The notes beneath the pieces are model-generated. The model saw only the letters and a list, made by a program, of their open reading frames with translations. It did not search any database and was not told where the DNA came from. Shown one piece after another: positions 1-8,491 of a stretch of DNA of 64,000 bases. Source of the stretch: an uncultured Oscillospiraceae bacterium (GTDB lineage: Bacteria > Bacillota > Clostridia > Oscillospirales > Acutalibacteraceae); NCBI GenBank assembly GCA_902490735.1, contig CABUFC010000002.1, positions 229,393-293,392 of the forward strand, in the 5' to 3' direction. Positions within the stretch are counted from its first letter, which is position 1. The number at the start of each line of letters is the position of its first letter. Made by a program: the position numbers and the translations under genes.

Positions 1-132
1 AGGCGTCTCAATGCTTGAAAACCCGTATGAAGAATAGACTTTCTTAATAGTGCTAAGCACATATTCTCGCAAAGCCTGATCTTCGGGCAACTGATCACAG
101 GTTCCTTTTATTGGTGTCTTAATTAAGGGCAT
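1..132 (-). CDS. hisS: Histidyl-tRNA synthetase, N-terminal fragment
   Basis: The reverse strand opens with ATG at 132 behind an AGGAGA ribosome binding site and reads 44 codons out of the window. The fragment PIKGTCDQLPEDQ followed by YGFSSIETP matches the N-terminus of class II histidyl-tRNA synthetase (usual pattern: a KGTxDxLP-like start, then GFxxIxTP leading into motif 1). The enzyme charges tRNA-His in the cytoplasm. No T-box leader is visible between this start and the divergent gene. Only about a tenth of the protein is present, so the call rests on the N-terminal pattern; HisZ, a paralogue, is the main alternative. Confidence 0.75.
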   Translation of the reverse strand, partial: MPLIKTPIKGTCDQLPEDQALREYVLSTIKKVYSSYGFSSIETP

Positions 133-272
133 ATTTAATCTCCTGATTTCTTATTATCTTTAATTATATTATAAACTTGACAAAAATACAATAATTAAAT
201 TGTTGATATTTTATAAAAGATTTTTTCAATACATCTTCAACAAAAATTACCAATTTTATTTATAAAAATGGG

Positions 273-301
273 TTGACTTTAGCTAAGAATTACTTTATAA
301 T
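273..301 (+). promoter_or_regulatory. Sigma-A type promoter of the cohesin-domain gene
   Basis: TTGACT at 273-278 and TATAAT at 296-301 are separated by exactly 17 bases, and the start codon follows at 339. The 206-base gap between the divergent hisS and this gene holds only promoter-type, AT-rich sequence. Confidence 0.7.
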
Positions 302-338
302 ACTTAATAGAAAATTATCGAAAGGTAAGGTCTAAGCT

Positions 339-2447
339 ATGAAAAAGATTATGTCTGTGCTTTTGGCTTTGGTTATGGCTTTAACAGTTTTCAGCGTTCT
401 TCCCACTTCTGCGGGCTCCGCTTTAACTGTTACTGTTGATAAAGTTGAAGGCAAAATCGGCGACACAGTAGACGTTAATGTTACTTTGTCAAACAATACC
501 GGTGTAGGCTTTTTAACCTACAGGTTGAATTTTGATAATACAAAGTTAACCTTAGCTTCTGCTACTAAAGCCAAAATTAGTTTCCCGGAAAACTATGTTA
601 ACAACCATGTTAACTCAACTGTTTCCAGTGCTAATTCTAAGGGTTGGTACAAATTCGGATTTACTCCCGATCTTCAGGCAGATGAGGGAGAGTTCAGTGA
701 TCCTGTTACATATAATGGATTGTTGATTACTTTCAAATTTACCATTAACGAAGCTGCAACAGAGGGCGAGACCATTCCTCTTACTCTTTCTAAAGTTACA
801 GTATGTTTAGACGACGAGTCACAAACCGATGTTGATCAAACAACAGTTGATGGTTCTGTAAAGGTTAAATGCGATCATGTTTGGAACAATGGCGTGCCTT
901 CTCCTGATGCAACCTGCACCGAATCCGGAACAATGCTTTACACCTGCACAAAGTGCGGCGAAACCAAAGAAGAGACTATCAATCCTAAAGGCCATGCTTA
1001 TGGCGATTGGACCTCTAATAACGACGGCACTCATACACACGTTTGCGCTAACGACGCTTCTCACACAGAAACTGAAAACTGCACAGGCGGCACAGCTTCC
1101 TGCACACAAAAAGCAGTTTGCTCTGTTTGCGGCGGCGAATATGGTGAGACCACACCTCACGTTTTCGATGCAGAAGTTCAAGACGCTAAATATTTAAAAT
1201 CCAGCGTTGATTGCGAATCTCCTGCTGTTTATTACAAATCCTGCAAATATTGCGGATTATCTTCTAAAGGTACCGCTGACGAAGCGACTTTTAGCACAGG
1301 CGCAGGCGAAGGCCACCTCTGGGGCGATTGGGTATCTAACGGCGACGGTACACATACACGTGTATGCTCTCGTGACGAGTCTCATACCGAAACCTTAAAT
1401 TGCAATGGCGGAACCGCTACTTGCATCCATAAAGCTGTTTGCGCAGACTGCGGCGCTGAATATGGCGAACTTGATCCCAACAACCATGAAGGCGACACCG
1501 AGCTTAGAAATGCTGCTGCTGTAAGCTGTGAAGTTGACGGTTACACAGGTGACCTATATTGCTTAGGCTGCGGAGAGATCATTACTAAAGGTTCTGTAAT
1601 TAAAGCTCCCGGCCATACAGGCGGAACTGCTACTTGCATCCATAAGGCTGTTTGCACAACTTGTGGCAATGCATACGGCGAACTTGATCCCAACAATCAT
1701 GAAGGCGACACCGAGCTTAGAAATGCTTCTCCTGCAGGATGCGAAGAAGCCGGTTACACAGGCGACTTATATTGCTTAGGCTGCGGAGAGATAATTACTA
1801 AAGGTTCTGTAATTAAAGCTACCGGCCATACCGAGTCTAAATGGAAATACGACGAAGATGGCCACTGGAAAGAATGCACCGTATGTGAAACCATATTGAT
1901 CGGCGGCGAGCATGAAGCCAGTGATTGGATAATTGACGAAAAGGCTACAACCGAAAAAGCCGGTCTTAAACATAAAGAATGCAAGGTTTGCGGATATATT
2001 ATGGAAACTGCTGAAATCGATCAGCTTATAGATTATCCCATGGAAACAGGTGATAAAGCTGTTTACAGCAAATCCAACGGTAGCGCTCTCGCATTTAAAT
2101 CAAAGGCTGATCCATCAAAATTCGTAGGCATTGAGGTTGACGGCGCTGCGGTTGACAGCAACAATTATACAGTTGCAGAAGATGGTACTGTTACTTTAAG
2201 TGATAGCTTCTTAAGCACTCTTGCTGCAGGTGAACACACCATCTCGATCGTATCAAACGACGGAGTTTCGGATGCAACATTTACTGTTGAAGCTGACGAA
2301 AATGACGTCGTCAAAGAGCCCGGCAACGAAGGTGGAGACAACACCAATGTTCCTACCGGCGAAAACAACGTAATCTTCTATCTTGTATTTGCAATGCTCA
2401 TCGCACTTGCCGGTGTTGTAGTAACAAAAAAGAAGATCAGAAACTAA
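339..2447 (+). CDS. Secreted cohesin-domain protein with Cys-rich repeats and sortase-like tail
   Basis: This 702-residue protein starts with a signal peptide (charged MKK, hydrophobic core, cleavage near residue 25). Residues about 29-177 resemble a cohesin fold (GDTVDVNV, then LTYRLNFDNTKL and a late ITFKFTI strand), the receptor for dockerins. Residues about 178-560 are CxxC-containing repeats (TCTKCGE, VCSVCGG, YCLGCGE) including two nearly identical 71-residue units. The end (about 660-702) is a Pro/Gly/Asn linker, NVPTG, a hydrophobic segment and KKKIRN, which resembles an LPXTG-type sorting signal. I infer a wall-anchored surface protein that may hold dockerin-bearing partners. It has its own promoter and a strong terminator. 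The CxxC repeats might bind metal or form disulfides; their role is unknown. Confidence 0.75.
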   Translation: MKKIMSVLLALVMALTVFSVLPTSAGSALTVTVDKVEGKIGDTVDVNVTLSNNTGVGFLTYRLNFDNTKLTLASATKAKISFPENYVNNHVNSTVSSANSKGWYKFGFTPDLQADEGEFSDPVTYNGLLITFKFTINEAATEGETIPLTLSKVTVCLDDESQTDVDQTTVDGSVKVKCDHVWNNGVPSPDATCTESGTMLYTCTKCGETKEETINPKGHAYGDWTSNNDGTHTHVCANDASHTETENCTGGTASCTQKAVCSVCGGEYGETTPHVFDAEVQDAKYLKSSVDCESPAVYYKSCKYCGLSSKGTADEATFSTGAGEGHLWGDWVSNGDGTHTRVCSRDESHTETLNCNGGTATCIHKAVCADCGAEYGELDPNNHEGDTELRNAAAVSCEVDGYTGDLYCLGCGEIITKGSVIKAPGHTGGTATCIHKAVCTTCGNAYGELDPNNHEGDTELRNASPAGCEEAGYTGDLYCLGCGEIITKGSVIKATGHTESKWKYDEDGHWKECTVCETILIGGEHEASDWIIDEKATTEKAGLKHKECKVCGYIMETAEIDQLIDYPMETGDKAVYSKSNGSALAFKSKADPSKFVGIEVDGAAVDSNNYTVAEDGTVTLSDSFLSTLAAGEHTISIVSNDGVSDATFTVEADENDVVKEPGNEGGDNTNVPTGENNVIFYLVFAMLIALAGVVVTKKKIRN
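1407..1832 (+). repeat. Two tandem 213-bp coding repeats
   Basis: Units 1407-1619 and 1620-1832 begin with GGCGGAAC(C/T)GC and stay nearly identical over 71 codons (for example GELDPNNHEGDTELRNA and YTGDLYCLGCGEIITKGSV in both copies). The differences are mostly silent or clustered around the CxxC region. This looks like a recent in-frame duplication inside the surface protein. Confidence 0.85.
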
Positions 2448-2453
2448 TAAAAT

Positions 2454-2482
2454 AAAAAGCCCGGATTATCCGGGCTTTTTTT
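2454..2482. terminator. Bidirectional intrinsic terminator
   Basis: A 12-bp stem AAAAAGCCCGGA/TCCGGGCTTTTT with a 3-base loop and T/A tracts on both sides lies between two converging genes, so it can end both transcripts. Confidence 0.9.
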
Positions 2483-2485
2483 ATT

Positions 2486-3415
2486 TTAATATCCTGCCTC
2501 TTCGTTCGCGTAAATATTAGCATTTGCATTGTCAATTATATTGCTTGAAATAATCGTGTCTTTATTTACCTTTTTACCATCCATTAAATTTTTTATACTA
2601 AGTAAACAGTCACGCATGATTACCGGCGAATAATTGGATGAAACCAATATGTAGTCGTTGTTATTAAATAATTTTAAATATTCGCTTTTGCCGCCTGTTC
2701 CCATTATTATACGAATATCTGTGCGCTTGCTTTTAATAATCTGCTCAAAAGCAATTTTAGCTATGTAATCGTCTGCACAATATATGGCATTTATTTCTTT
2801 GTTTTTATTTAATGCAGATTTTACAGCATTTATTGTGCGTTTTTCGGAATCTTTGGTTAAAGTATAGCTTCCGATTAATTCTATTACCGGATAAAGCGAA
2901 GCTTCCGTAATAAAATTATTTGCCCACACGGTTTGAAGACTGTCACTTTCATTATAAATCACGGCTGTTTTTAAATTTCCAAGCTCCTGGCATTTGCTGT
3001 ATAAATACTGTGCCGAGTTTTTTCCGACTGTAGTTTCGTCAATCGAATAAAATAAATCGTAGTCATCGGTTGCTTTGTTAAATAAGTAAACAATCTGCAA
3101 ATTTTGATCTTTTAATTTTTTTACAGTTTCCTTTTGTTCTCCCGAAGGATAAATAAGCACCGTCGAATAAATACCCGTATTTATATTATTAAGTATTTCG
3201 GTCTGATTTTCCGCGCTATCTGATAGATAAATTGTAGCGTCAATTTTATATTCTTTAACATATTTATCCGCATAAAAACTAAGTGCGTTTAAAAATGTGT
3301 TTTCTTCTTCGTGCGGAATTACAATTGCCAGTTTTTTAGATTTTGGCCCCGAGCATCCGCCAAGACAAAATATAATTAAACAAAGGCTTAAAGCAATTGC
3401 CACTATTTTTTTCAA
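2486..3415 (-). CDS. Periplasmic-binding-protein-like lipoprotein (sugar type)
   Basis: A lipoprotein of about 309 residues with a short signal peptide and lipobox LGGC. The body has the type 1 periplasmic binding fold seen in ribose/LacI-like receptors: an opening strand LAIVIPHEEEN, a TVLIYPSGE strand, and INAIYCADDYIAKIA near the hinge. I choose the TTG at 3415: GGAGG lies seven bases upstream, whereas a TTG 15 bases earlier coincides with that ribosome binding site. No ABC permease or ATPase is adjacent, so it is an orphan receptor; it could feed a distant transporter or a sensor. The ligand cannot be told from sequence. Confidence 0.75.
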   Translation of the reverse strand: MKKIVAIALSLCLIIFCLGGCSGPKSKKLAIVIPHEEENTFLNALSFYADKYVKEYKIDATIYLSDSAENQTEILNNINTGIYSTVLIYPSGEQKETVKKLKDQNLQIVYLFNKATDDYDLFYSIDETTVGKNSAQYLYSKCQELGNLKTAVIYNESDSLQTVWANNFITEASLYPVIELIGSYTLTKDSEKRTINAVKSALNKNKEINAIYCADDYIAKIAFEQIIKSKRTDIRIIMGTGGKSEYLKLFNNNDYILVSSNYSPVIMRDCLLSIKNLMDGKKVNKDTIISSNIIDNANANIYANEEAGY

Positions 3416-3512
3416 AGCATATTCCTCCAAGTTTTTTAATTAAGTACATATTACCACAGATTATAAAAATATTCAATATTTACATAAATTTTCACAAAAA
3501 AATAAAAATAAC

Positions 3513-3541
3513 TTGACATTTGCTGTTTTTAATATTATAAT
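3513..3541 (+). promoter_or_regulatory. Promoter of rpsU
   Basis: TTGACA at 3513-3518 and TATAAT at 3536-3541 with a 17-base spacer, a consensus match suited to a highly expressed ribosomal gene. Confidence 0.85.
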
Positions 3542-3587
3542 TTATAAGTAAAATATTACAATTAATTGCCTTAAGGAGGGACGAAAA

Positions 3588-3764
3588 ATGAGTCAAGTTC
3601 GTGTAAAAGAGAATGAATCTTTAGATAACGCATTGCGTCGCTTTAAAAGGCAGACGGCTAAAGACGGAGTTATCCAAGAAGTTCGCAAAAGAGAACATTA
3701 CGAAAAGCCTTCCGTAAAACGCAAAAAGAAATCGGAAGCCGCTCGCAAACGCAAATTCCGCTAA
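3588..3764 (+). CDS. rpsU: 30S ribosomal protein S21
   Basis: A 58-residue basic protein with the S21 pattern: MSQVRVKENESLDNALRRFKR, then a C-terminal run of Lys/Arg (RKKKSEAARKRKFR). S21 sits on the platform of the small subunit and supports initiation near the anti-Shine-Dalgarno sequence. AAGGAGGG lies ideally upstream of the ATG. The gene has a consensus promoter and its own terminator, with yqeG directly behind. Confidence 0.97.
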   Translation: MSQVRVKENESLDNALRRFKRQTAKDGVIQEVRKREHYEKPSVKRKKKSEAARKRKFR

Positions 3765-3777
3765 GATTTAATTTTGA

Positions 3778-3806
3778 TGCAGGGCTTTAAGTCCTGCATT
3801 TTTTTT
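3778..3806 (+). terminator. rpsU terminator
   Basis: Stem TGCAGGG/TCCTGCA (one G-T pair) with a 7-base loop followed by eight T. It covers the only ATG that could start yqeG upstream of its conserved region, which is one argument against that ATG. Confidence 0.85.
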
Positions 3807-3821
3807 AAGGAGGAAACCGCT

Positions 3822-4304
3822 ATTTTTAAGCCAAAATACAGATTTGACAAATTGGCAGATATCACCCCGGATTTTTTAAAAGCGAACGATATTTCCTGCC
3901 TTATTATAGATGTAGATAATACGTTAACTACTGATAAAGGCAAAACACCGTTTGTAGGATACGAGCAATTTAAATCATCTATGATTAAAGAGGGTATTTC
4001 GCTTGTAATTCTTTCAAACGGAAAAAAAGAGCGGCTTTCTGTTTTCGCAAAAAGCGTAGGGCTACCGTTTGTTTCTATGGCGGCAAAGCCCTTGCCGTTC
4101 GGCTACTTTAAAGCCATAAAAAAATGCGGTGCCAAAAGGAAAAACGCGGCAATAGTCGGTGACCAGGTTTTTACCGATATTTTGGGTGGTTGGATTTCGG
4201 GTGTTCGCACAATTCTTGTTGAGCCTTTCTTTAAAGAGGAAAAGCTTTCATTTAAAATAAGAAGAAATCTTGAAGACAAACTTAAAAAAAGGTGGGAAAA
4301 GTAA
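3822..4304 (+). CDS. yqeG: YqeG-family HAD phosphatase, apparent ATT start
   Basis: A HAD-superfamily phosphatase of the YqeG/GEP4 group, 160 residues from the proposed start. Motif I is DVDNTLT, motif II is ILSNG, the motif III lysine lies in AAKPLPFG, and motif IV is GDQVFTDILGG. The family dephosphorylates phosphatidylglycerophosphate or similar substrates; the substrate here is unproven. Homologues begin just where IFKPKYRFDKL starts. The only good ribosome binding site, AAGGAGG at 3807-3813, sits eight bases before an ATT codon at 3822. The upstream TTG/ATG pair (3774, 3777) has no ribosome binding site and lies in the rpsU terminator. ATT is therefore my preferred start, but it needs proof. 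Confidence 0.85.
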   Translation: MFKPKYRFDKLADITPDFLKANDISCLIIDVDNTLTTDKGKTPFVGYEQFKSSMIKEGISLVILSNGKKERLSVFAKSVGLPFVSMAAKPLPFGYFKAIKKCGAKRKNAAIVGDQVFTDILGGWISGVRTILVEPFFKEEKLSFKIRRNLEDKLKKRWEK

Positions 4305-5152
4305 TGGCTTTTTTTGGCCCGGCAGGTAACAGCGAAAGCTTTTTTGATCGCGGATATAAGCATAGCACAGACGTTCCGAAATATGTTAGCGAAATGGGGC
4401 TTAACGCCTTTGAATATCAATGCGGCCGCGGCGTAAATATTGGTCTTGAAAAATGCCGCGAATTAAAAACCGAAGCAGAAAAATACGGTATAAAAATGTC
4501 ATTGCATTCACCTTATTATATTTCACTATCGGGCGAAAAAGAAGAAACAAGACTTAATTCTTTAAACTATATTTTGCAGTCCGCAAAAGCGGTAGATGCC
4601 ATGGGCGGCAACCGCATAGTAGTGCATACCGGATCCTGCGGGAAAAGCACAAGACGTGAGGCGCTTGAAAGAACTAAAGATACTATAATTCGCGCACTTG
4701 ATATGCTAAAAGGTGAGGGACTTTATCATGTCCATATTTGTCCGGAGACTATGGGAAAATTAAATCAGCTCGGCGACCTGTTGGAAGTTCTTGAAGTGTG
4801 CCAATTAGACGAAAGCTTAATTCCTTGTATAGATTTTGGTCATTTAAACGCAAGAACACTCGGCGGACTTAAAACCGCGTCCGATTTTAAAGCGATTTTT
4901 GATACAATGGAGGATAAATTAGGGACTGACAGAATGAGGAATTTTCACTCGCATTTTTCAAAAATCGAGTATACTGCGGCGGGTGAAAAGCGCCATCTGA
5001 CATTTGCTGATGAAGTATATGGCCCACAGTATTATCATATGCTTGATATGGCTTATAAAAAAGGTGCTAATCCTACGGTTATTTGCGAAAGCGCAGGAAC
5101 CCAAGCCGAGGATGCAAAAACCATGTGTCAATATTGGAACAGTTTAGTTTAG
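4304..5152 (+). CDS. Endonuclease IV-like TIM-barrel protein (AP endonuclease family 2)
   Basis: A TIM-barrel protein of about 282 residues resembling endonuclease IV and xylose isomerase-like enzymes. Metal-site residues are visible in MSLHSPYYI, IVVHTGS, ICPETMGK, CIDFGHLNA and NFHSHFSKIEY, matching the His/Glu/Asp ligands of the Nfo three-metal site. Endonuclease IV cuts at abasic sites during base excision repair. I use ATG 4304, which overlaps the yqeG stop as TAATG and has GGTGGGA upstream, rather than an earlier GTG at 4292. Coupled translation with yqeG is likely. A sugar-isomerase-type activity cannot be excluded. Confidence 0.8.
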   Translation: MAFFGPAGNSESFFDRGYKHSTDVPKYVSEMGLNAFEYQCGRGVNIGLEKCRELKTEAEKYGIKMSLHSPYYISLSGEKEETRLNSLNYILQSAKAVDAMGGNRIVVHTGSCGKSTRREALERTKDTIIRALDMLKGEGLYHVHICPETMGKLNQLGDLLEVLEVCQLDESLIPCIDFGHLNARTLGGLKTASDFKAIFDTMEDKLGTDRMRNFHSHFSKIEYTAAGEKRHLTFADEVYGPQYYHMLDMAYKKGANPTVICESAGTQAEDAKTMCQYWNSLV

Positions 5153-5161
5153 AGGTGCTGT

Positions 5162-6196
5162 ATGGAAAATTTTATTAAAAAGAATGAAGCAGCTTTAATT
5201 TTAACTCCACAAAACCGCAGGTACTTTTCGGGATTTAATTCTTCGGATGGCGTGCTTTTAATTACTAAAAAAAGCAGAAAATTGTTTGTAGATACAAGAT
5301 ATATTTTGGCCGCAAAAAAGGCGTCTTTAAAAGCGGAAGTTTTTTTGCTCGATAATATTAAAGAACAGATAAATATTATATTGTCCGAAGAATCAATCGA
5401 AAAGGTATATCTTGAATTCGAGAATACTTATTACGATACCGCTCGATTTTCAAAACTTAATGCAAAAACAGTTGTAAGCGAACAGTTAAGTGAGTACATT
5501 AAAAAACTCAGAGAAGTTAAATCCGGAGAAGAAATGTTGTTTATTAAACAGTCGCTTAATATAGCTGAAACGGCACTTGAAAACACATTGAAAATTGTAA
5601 AGCCGGGACTAACTGAACGCGAGGTCGCAGCGCATTTAGAGTACGAAATGCGAAAACTCGGGAGCGAGGAAACGGCGTTTTCTACAATATGCCTTACAGG
5701 TGCTAAATCTGCTATGCCGCACGGAGAAACAGACGATACCGTGATTAAAAAAGGTGACGCACTGCTTTTTGATTTTGGTGCAACTAAAAACGGATACCGC
5801 AGCGATATTTCAAGAACTTTCTTTGTAGGTAAGCCTAAAAATGAGTTTATTAAATGCTACGAAGCAGTGTTATCGAGTGTTCTTGTTGGTGAAGCCGTTA
5901 TTTCAGCCGGAGCAAACGCTTCGTTTTGCGATAAGGCTGCAAGGAACGCCTTGCAAGAGTACGAGCCGTATTTTACCCATTCATTAGGGCATGGTGTAGG
6001 GCTTGACATCCATGAAATGCCATATTTATCAAAAAAAGCCACGGGCACACTAAAAGAGGGTAATGTGGTTACTGTTGAGCCCGGCGTTTATTTAGAAGGA
6101 AAATTCGGAATAAGAATAGAAGATATGGTTGCCGTTTTTACCGGTGGCAATGAAGTTTTTACCAAATTTCCTAAAAAATTAATTAATTTGTCTTGA
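5162..6196 (+). CDS. M24-family aminopeptidase (Xaa-Pro type)
   Basis: A 344-residue cytosolic metallopeptidase with an N-terminal creatinase-like domain (about 1-120) and a C-terminal pita-bread domain. All five metal ligands are visible: Asp in LLFDFGA, Asp in YRSDISRTF, His in HSLGHGVGLDIHE, Glu in VVTVEPGVY and Glu in GIRIEDMV. The HGVGLDIHE segment is typical of Xaa-Pro dipeptidases/aminopeptidases, which remove residues preceding proline. It starts ten bases after the previous gene and directly precedes efp, the usual Firmicute arrangement. Confidence 0.92.
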   Translation: MENFIKKNEAALILTPQNRRYFSGFNSSDGVLLITKKSRKLFVDTRYILAAKKASLKAEVFLLDNIKEQINIILSEESIEKVYLEFENTYYDTARFSKLNAKTVVSEQLSEYIKKLREVKSGEEMLFIKQSLNIAETALENTLKIVKPGLTEREVAAHLEYEMRKLGSEETAFSTICLTGAKSAMPHGETDDTVIKKGDALLFDFGATKNGYRSDISRTFFVGKPKNEFIKCYEAVLSSVLVGEAVISAGANASFCDKAARNALQEYEPYFTHSLGHGVGLDIHEMPYLSKKATGTLKEGNVVTVEPGVYLEGKFGIRIEDMVAVFTGGNEVFTKFPKKLINLS

Positions 6197-6252
6197 AAAA
6201 AAGCCGCGGATAGTATAAACTATATATGAATTAATATATGGAGGTTAAATAA

Positions 6253-6810
6253 ATGATTTCAGCCGGCGATTTTAGAAACGGTATGACTTTTGAGATGGAC
6301 GGAAATGTCTATCAAATTATTGAATTTCAACATGTAAAGCCGGGCAAAGGTGCAGCTTTTGTTCGTGCAAAAATAAGAAATGTTATATTAGGAAGCGTAA
6401 CCGAGCGCACCTTTAACCCGAACGACAAATACGAACCCGCTTACATCGAGAGAAAAGAAATGGAGTATTCGTATTCAGACGGTGACATTTATAACTTCTT
6501 AGATCCCGAAAGCTACGAGATGGTTCCGGTAAACCGTGAGGATTTAGGCGATAATTTCAAATTTGTAAAAGAAAATATGAGCTGCAAAATTCTTTCTTAT
6601 AAAGGCAAAGTTTTCGGTGTTGAGCCGCCAAACTTCGTTGAGCTTGAGGTCACTAAAACCGATCCCGGCTTTAAGGGAGATACCGCAACAAATGCTACAA
6701 AACCCGCAACACTTGAAACCGGTGCTGAAATTCGCGTTCCTCTGTTTATTAACGAGGGCGATATTGTTAGAATAGACACCAGAACCGGTGAATATATGGA
6801 AAGAGCATAG
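6253..6810 (+). CDS. efp: Elongation factor P
   Basis: A 185-residue protein with the EF-P layout: KOW-like domain I with the loop VKPGKGAAFVR (Lys32 at the tip), then two OB domains ending in GEYMERA. EF-P binds between the P and E sites and relieves ribosome stalling at polyproline. No EF-P-modifying EpmA/EarP gene lies nearby, consistent with other Firmicutes. GGAGG precedes the ATG. The following CD1247-type gene begins nine bases after the stop. Confidence 0.98.
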   Translation: MISAGDFRNGMTFEMDGNVYQIIEFQHVKPGKGAAFVRAKIRNVILGSVTERTFNPNDKYEPAYIERKEMEYSYSDGDIYNFLDPESYEMVPVNREDLGDNFKFVKENMSCKILSYKGKVFGVEPPNFVELEVTKTDPGFKGDTATNATKPATLETGAEIRVPLFINEGDIVRIDTRTGEYMERA

Positions 6811-6818
6811 GTGATAAA

Positions 6819-7250
6819 ATGACACTCACAGAAAAATCCGCATATTTAAAAGGCCTTGCCGAAGGGCTTAAGATTTCTGATGACGAAAATGGCAAAGTAC
6901 TAAAATCCATCATCGATTTAATCGACGATATCTGTAACGAGGTTGCAGATATTGCAGACGGTGTCGATGAACTTTGTGAACAGGTTGATCAGGTTGACGA
7001 AGATTTAGCAAATCTTGAAGACTATGTTTACGAAGATGAAGACGAATGCTGTTGTGATGAAGATGATGAGGTTTACGAGGTTGAATGCCCCGAATGCCAC
7101 GACATTATTTATTTAGATGAAGAAATGTTAGATGAAGAGATTGTTTGCCCCTCTTGCGGCAAAAAAATTGAGCTTGAGCTTGAAGACTGTGACTGCCACG
7201 AGCACTGCAACTGCGAAGACGGTGACTGTGACAGTAAGCCAAAAGCCTAA
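6819..7250 (+). CDS. CD1247-type acidic zinc-ribbon protein
   Basis: A 143-residue, very acidic protein. The N-terminal half (AYLKGLAEGLKI, then repeated ELCEQVDQVDEDL) resembles the CD1247 N-terminal domain encoded beside efp in many Clostridia. The C-terminal part has a zinc ribbon ECPECHD...CPSCGKK followed by a Cys/His-rich acidic tail (DCDCHEHCNCEDGDCDSK) that could bind extra metal. The function is unknown. Conserved linkage to efp suggests a translation-related or metal-responsive role, which is only inference. Confidence 0.75.
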   Translation: MTLTEKSAYLKGLAEGLKISDDENGKVLKSIIDLIDDICNEVADIADGVDELCEQVDQVDEDLANLEDYVYEDEDECCCDEDDEVYEVECPECHDIIYLDEEMLDEEIVCPSCGKKIELELEDCDCHEHCNCEDGDCDSKPKA

Positions 7251-7259
7251 AAAATCTTG

Positions 7260-7287
7260 CCGTACTTTTTATAAGTGCGGTTTTTTT
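7260..7287 (+). terminator. Terminator between the CD1247-type gene and ispD
   Basis: Stem CCGTACTT/AAGTGCGG (one G-T pair) with a T7 tract. The ispD ATG follows 15 bases later, so ispD needs read-through or a promoter inside the upstream gene. Confidence 0.85.
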
Positions 7288-7301
7288 AATTTGGTGATAA
7301 T

Positions 7302-8018
7302 ATGCAAACATTAGTAAAGCAACAAGTATTTACATATACGGAGAAAAGCAGTGATTCGACGGCTATAGTTGTAGCTGCCGGATCGGCTTTGCGTATGGGC
7401 GGCCTTAATAAGCTATTAATGCCGTTGTGTGATACACCTGTAATTATTAGAACTCTTCGTGCGTTTGATAAAAGCTTAATAGATAATGTTGTGCTGGTTG
7501 TAAAAAAAGAAGATGTTTTAAAATACCAGCAGCTTTTAGATGAGTATAAAATAAAAAAAGTTTCGGATATTGTGCCCGGTGGAGAAACCCGCGCTATCAG
7601 TGTAAAAAACGGTCTTGAGAGAGTAAAAACAACAAAGCTTTTAGTGCACGACGGTGCAAGGCCGTTAGTAACACCCGAGTTAATAAACAACATTATTTTA
7701 AAACTAAATGATAATGTTGCGGTAGCTCCCGGAATTAAGGTTATCGACACCGTTAAAAAAACTAACGGCGATTATATAAAGGAAACTATTCCTCGTGATG
7801 ACCTTGTGCTTATTCAAACACCGCAGGGCTTTAATACAAAAAAATATTTGGAATGTCTTAAGTATTTAGAATCGGATGTTACAGACGATTGTATGCTTTT
7901 TGAAAAAAACGGCATACCGGTGCTAATAGTTCCAGGATCGGCCGAAAATATAAAAATCACCACAATTAATGATATTCCGTTGCTTGAAGCAATTATTGAA
8001 AGAAGGGGCGAAAAATAG
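7302..8018 (+). CDS. ispD: 2-C-methyl-D-erythritol 4-phosphate cytidylyltransferase
   Basis: A 238-residue nucleotidyltransferase with the glycine-rich CTP loop AIVVAAGSALRMGG followed by K in LNKLLMPL, then VLVHDGARPLVTP and PRDDLVLIQTPQGF, which are IspD signatures. It couples CTP to MEP, step three of the non-mevalonate isoprenoid pathway. The stop TAG overlaps the GTG start of ispF, so the two enzymes are translationally coupled. Confidence 0.96.
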   Translation: MQTLVKQQVFTYTEKSSDSTAIVVAAGSALRMGGLNKLLMPLCDTPVIIRTLRAFDKSLIDNVVLVVKKEDVLKYQQLLDEYKIKKVSDIVPGGETRAISVKNGLERVKTTKLLVHDGARPLVTPELINNIILKLNDNVAVAPGIKVIDTVKKTNGDYIKETIPRDDLVLIQTPQGFNTKKYLECLKYLESDVTDDCMLFEKNGIPVLIVPGSAENIKITTINDIPLLEAIIERRGEK

Positions 8019-8491
8019 TGCGTATTGGGGAAGGATACGATGTCCATAAACTGTGCAAAAACAGGCCGTTAATTCTAGGTGGAGTAAAAATTCCGCATAA
8101 AATGGGATTGCTTGGCCATTCGGATGCGGATGTGCTGATTCACGCGGTATGTGACGCGCTTTTGGGCGCCGCCGCTCTTGGCGACATAGGTAGTCATTTT
8201 CCGCCGACGGACGATAGTTATAAAAACATAGATTCTTCCGTTCTTTTAAGTAAGGTAAACGCGCTTTTAAAAGAACATGGGTTTAAAGTAATTAACGTTG
8301 ATTCCACAATTATTGCCGAAGCCCCAAAAATGCTGCCGTACATTGAAAAAATGCGCGAAAACATTGCAAAAACTTTACAGATCGACATTGATAAAATAAG
8401 CGTTAAAGCTACAACCGAAGAAGGCCTTGGCTTTACGGGAAAGAAAAAGGGCATTGCGGCACGCGCCGTTGTGTTGGCGGAGGAATTATGA
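8018..8491 (+). CDS. ispF: 2-C-methyl-D-erythritol 2,4-cyclodiphosphate synthase
   Basis: A 157-residue protein starting at GTG with the IspF opening MRIGEGYDVHKL. Zinc ligands lie in GYDVH and LGHSDADVLIHAVCDAL; LGDIGSHFPPTD and the late TTEEGLGFTGKKKGIAA are also diagnostic. It forms the cyclodiphosphate intermediate after IspD and IspE. The start overlaps the ispD stop (TAGTG), and its end overlaps the next gene by four bases (ATGA). Confidence 0.97.
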   Translation: MRIGEGYDVHKLCKNRPLILGGVKIPHKMGLLGHSDADVLIHAVCDALLGAAALGDIGSHFPPTDDSYKNIDSSVLLSKVNALLKEHGFKVINVDSTIIAEAPKMLPYIEKMRENIAKTLQIDIDKISVKATTEEGLGFTGKKKGIAARAVVLAEEL

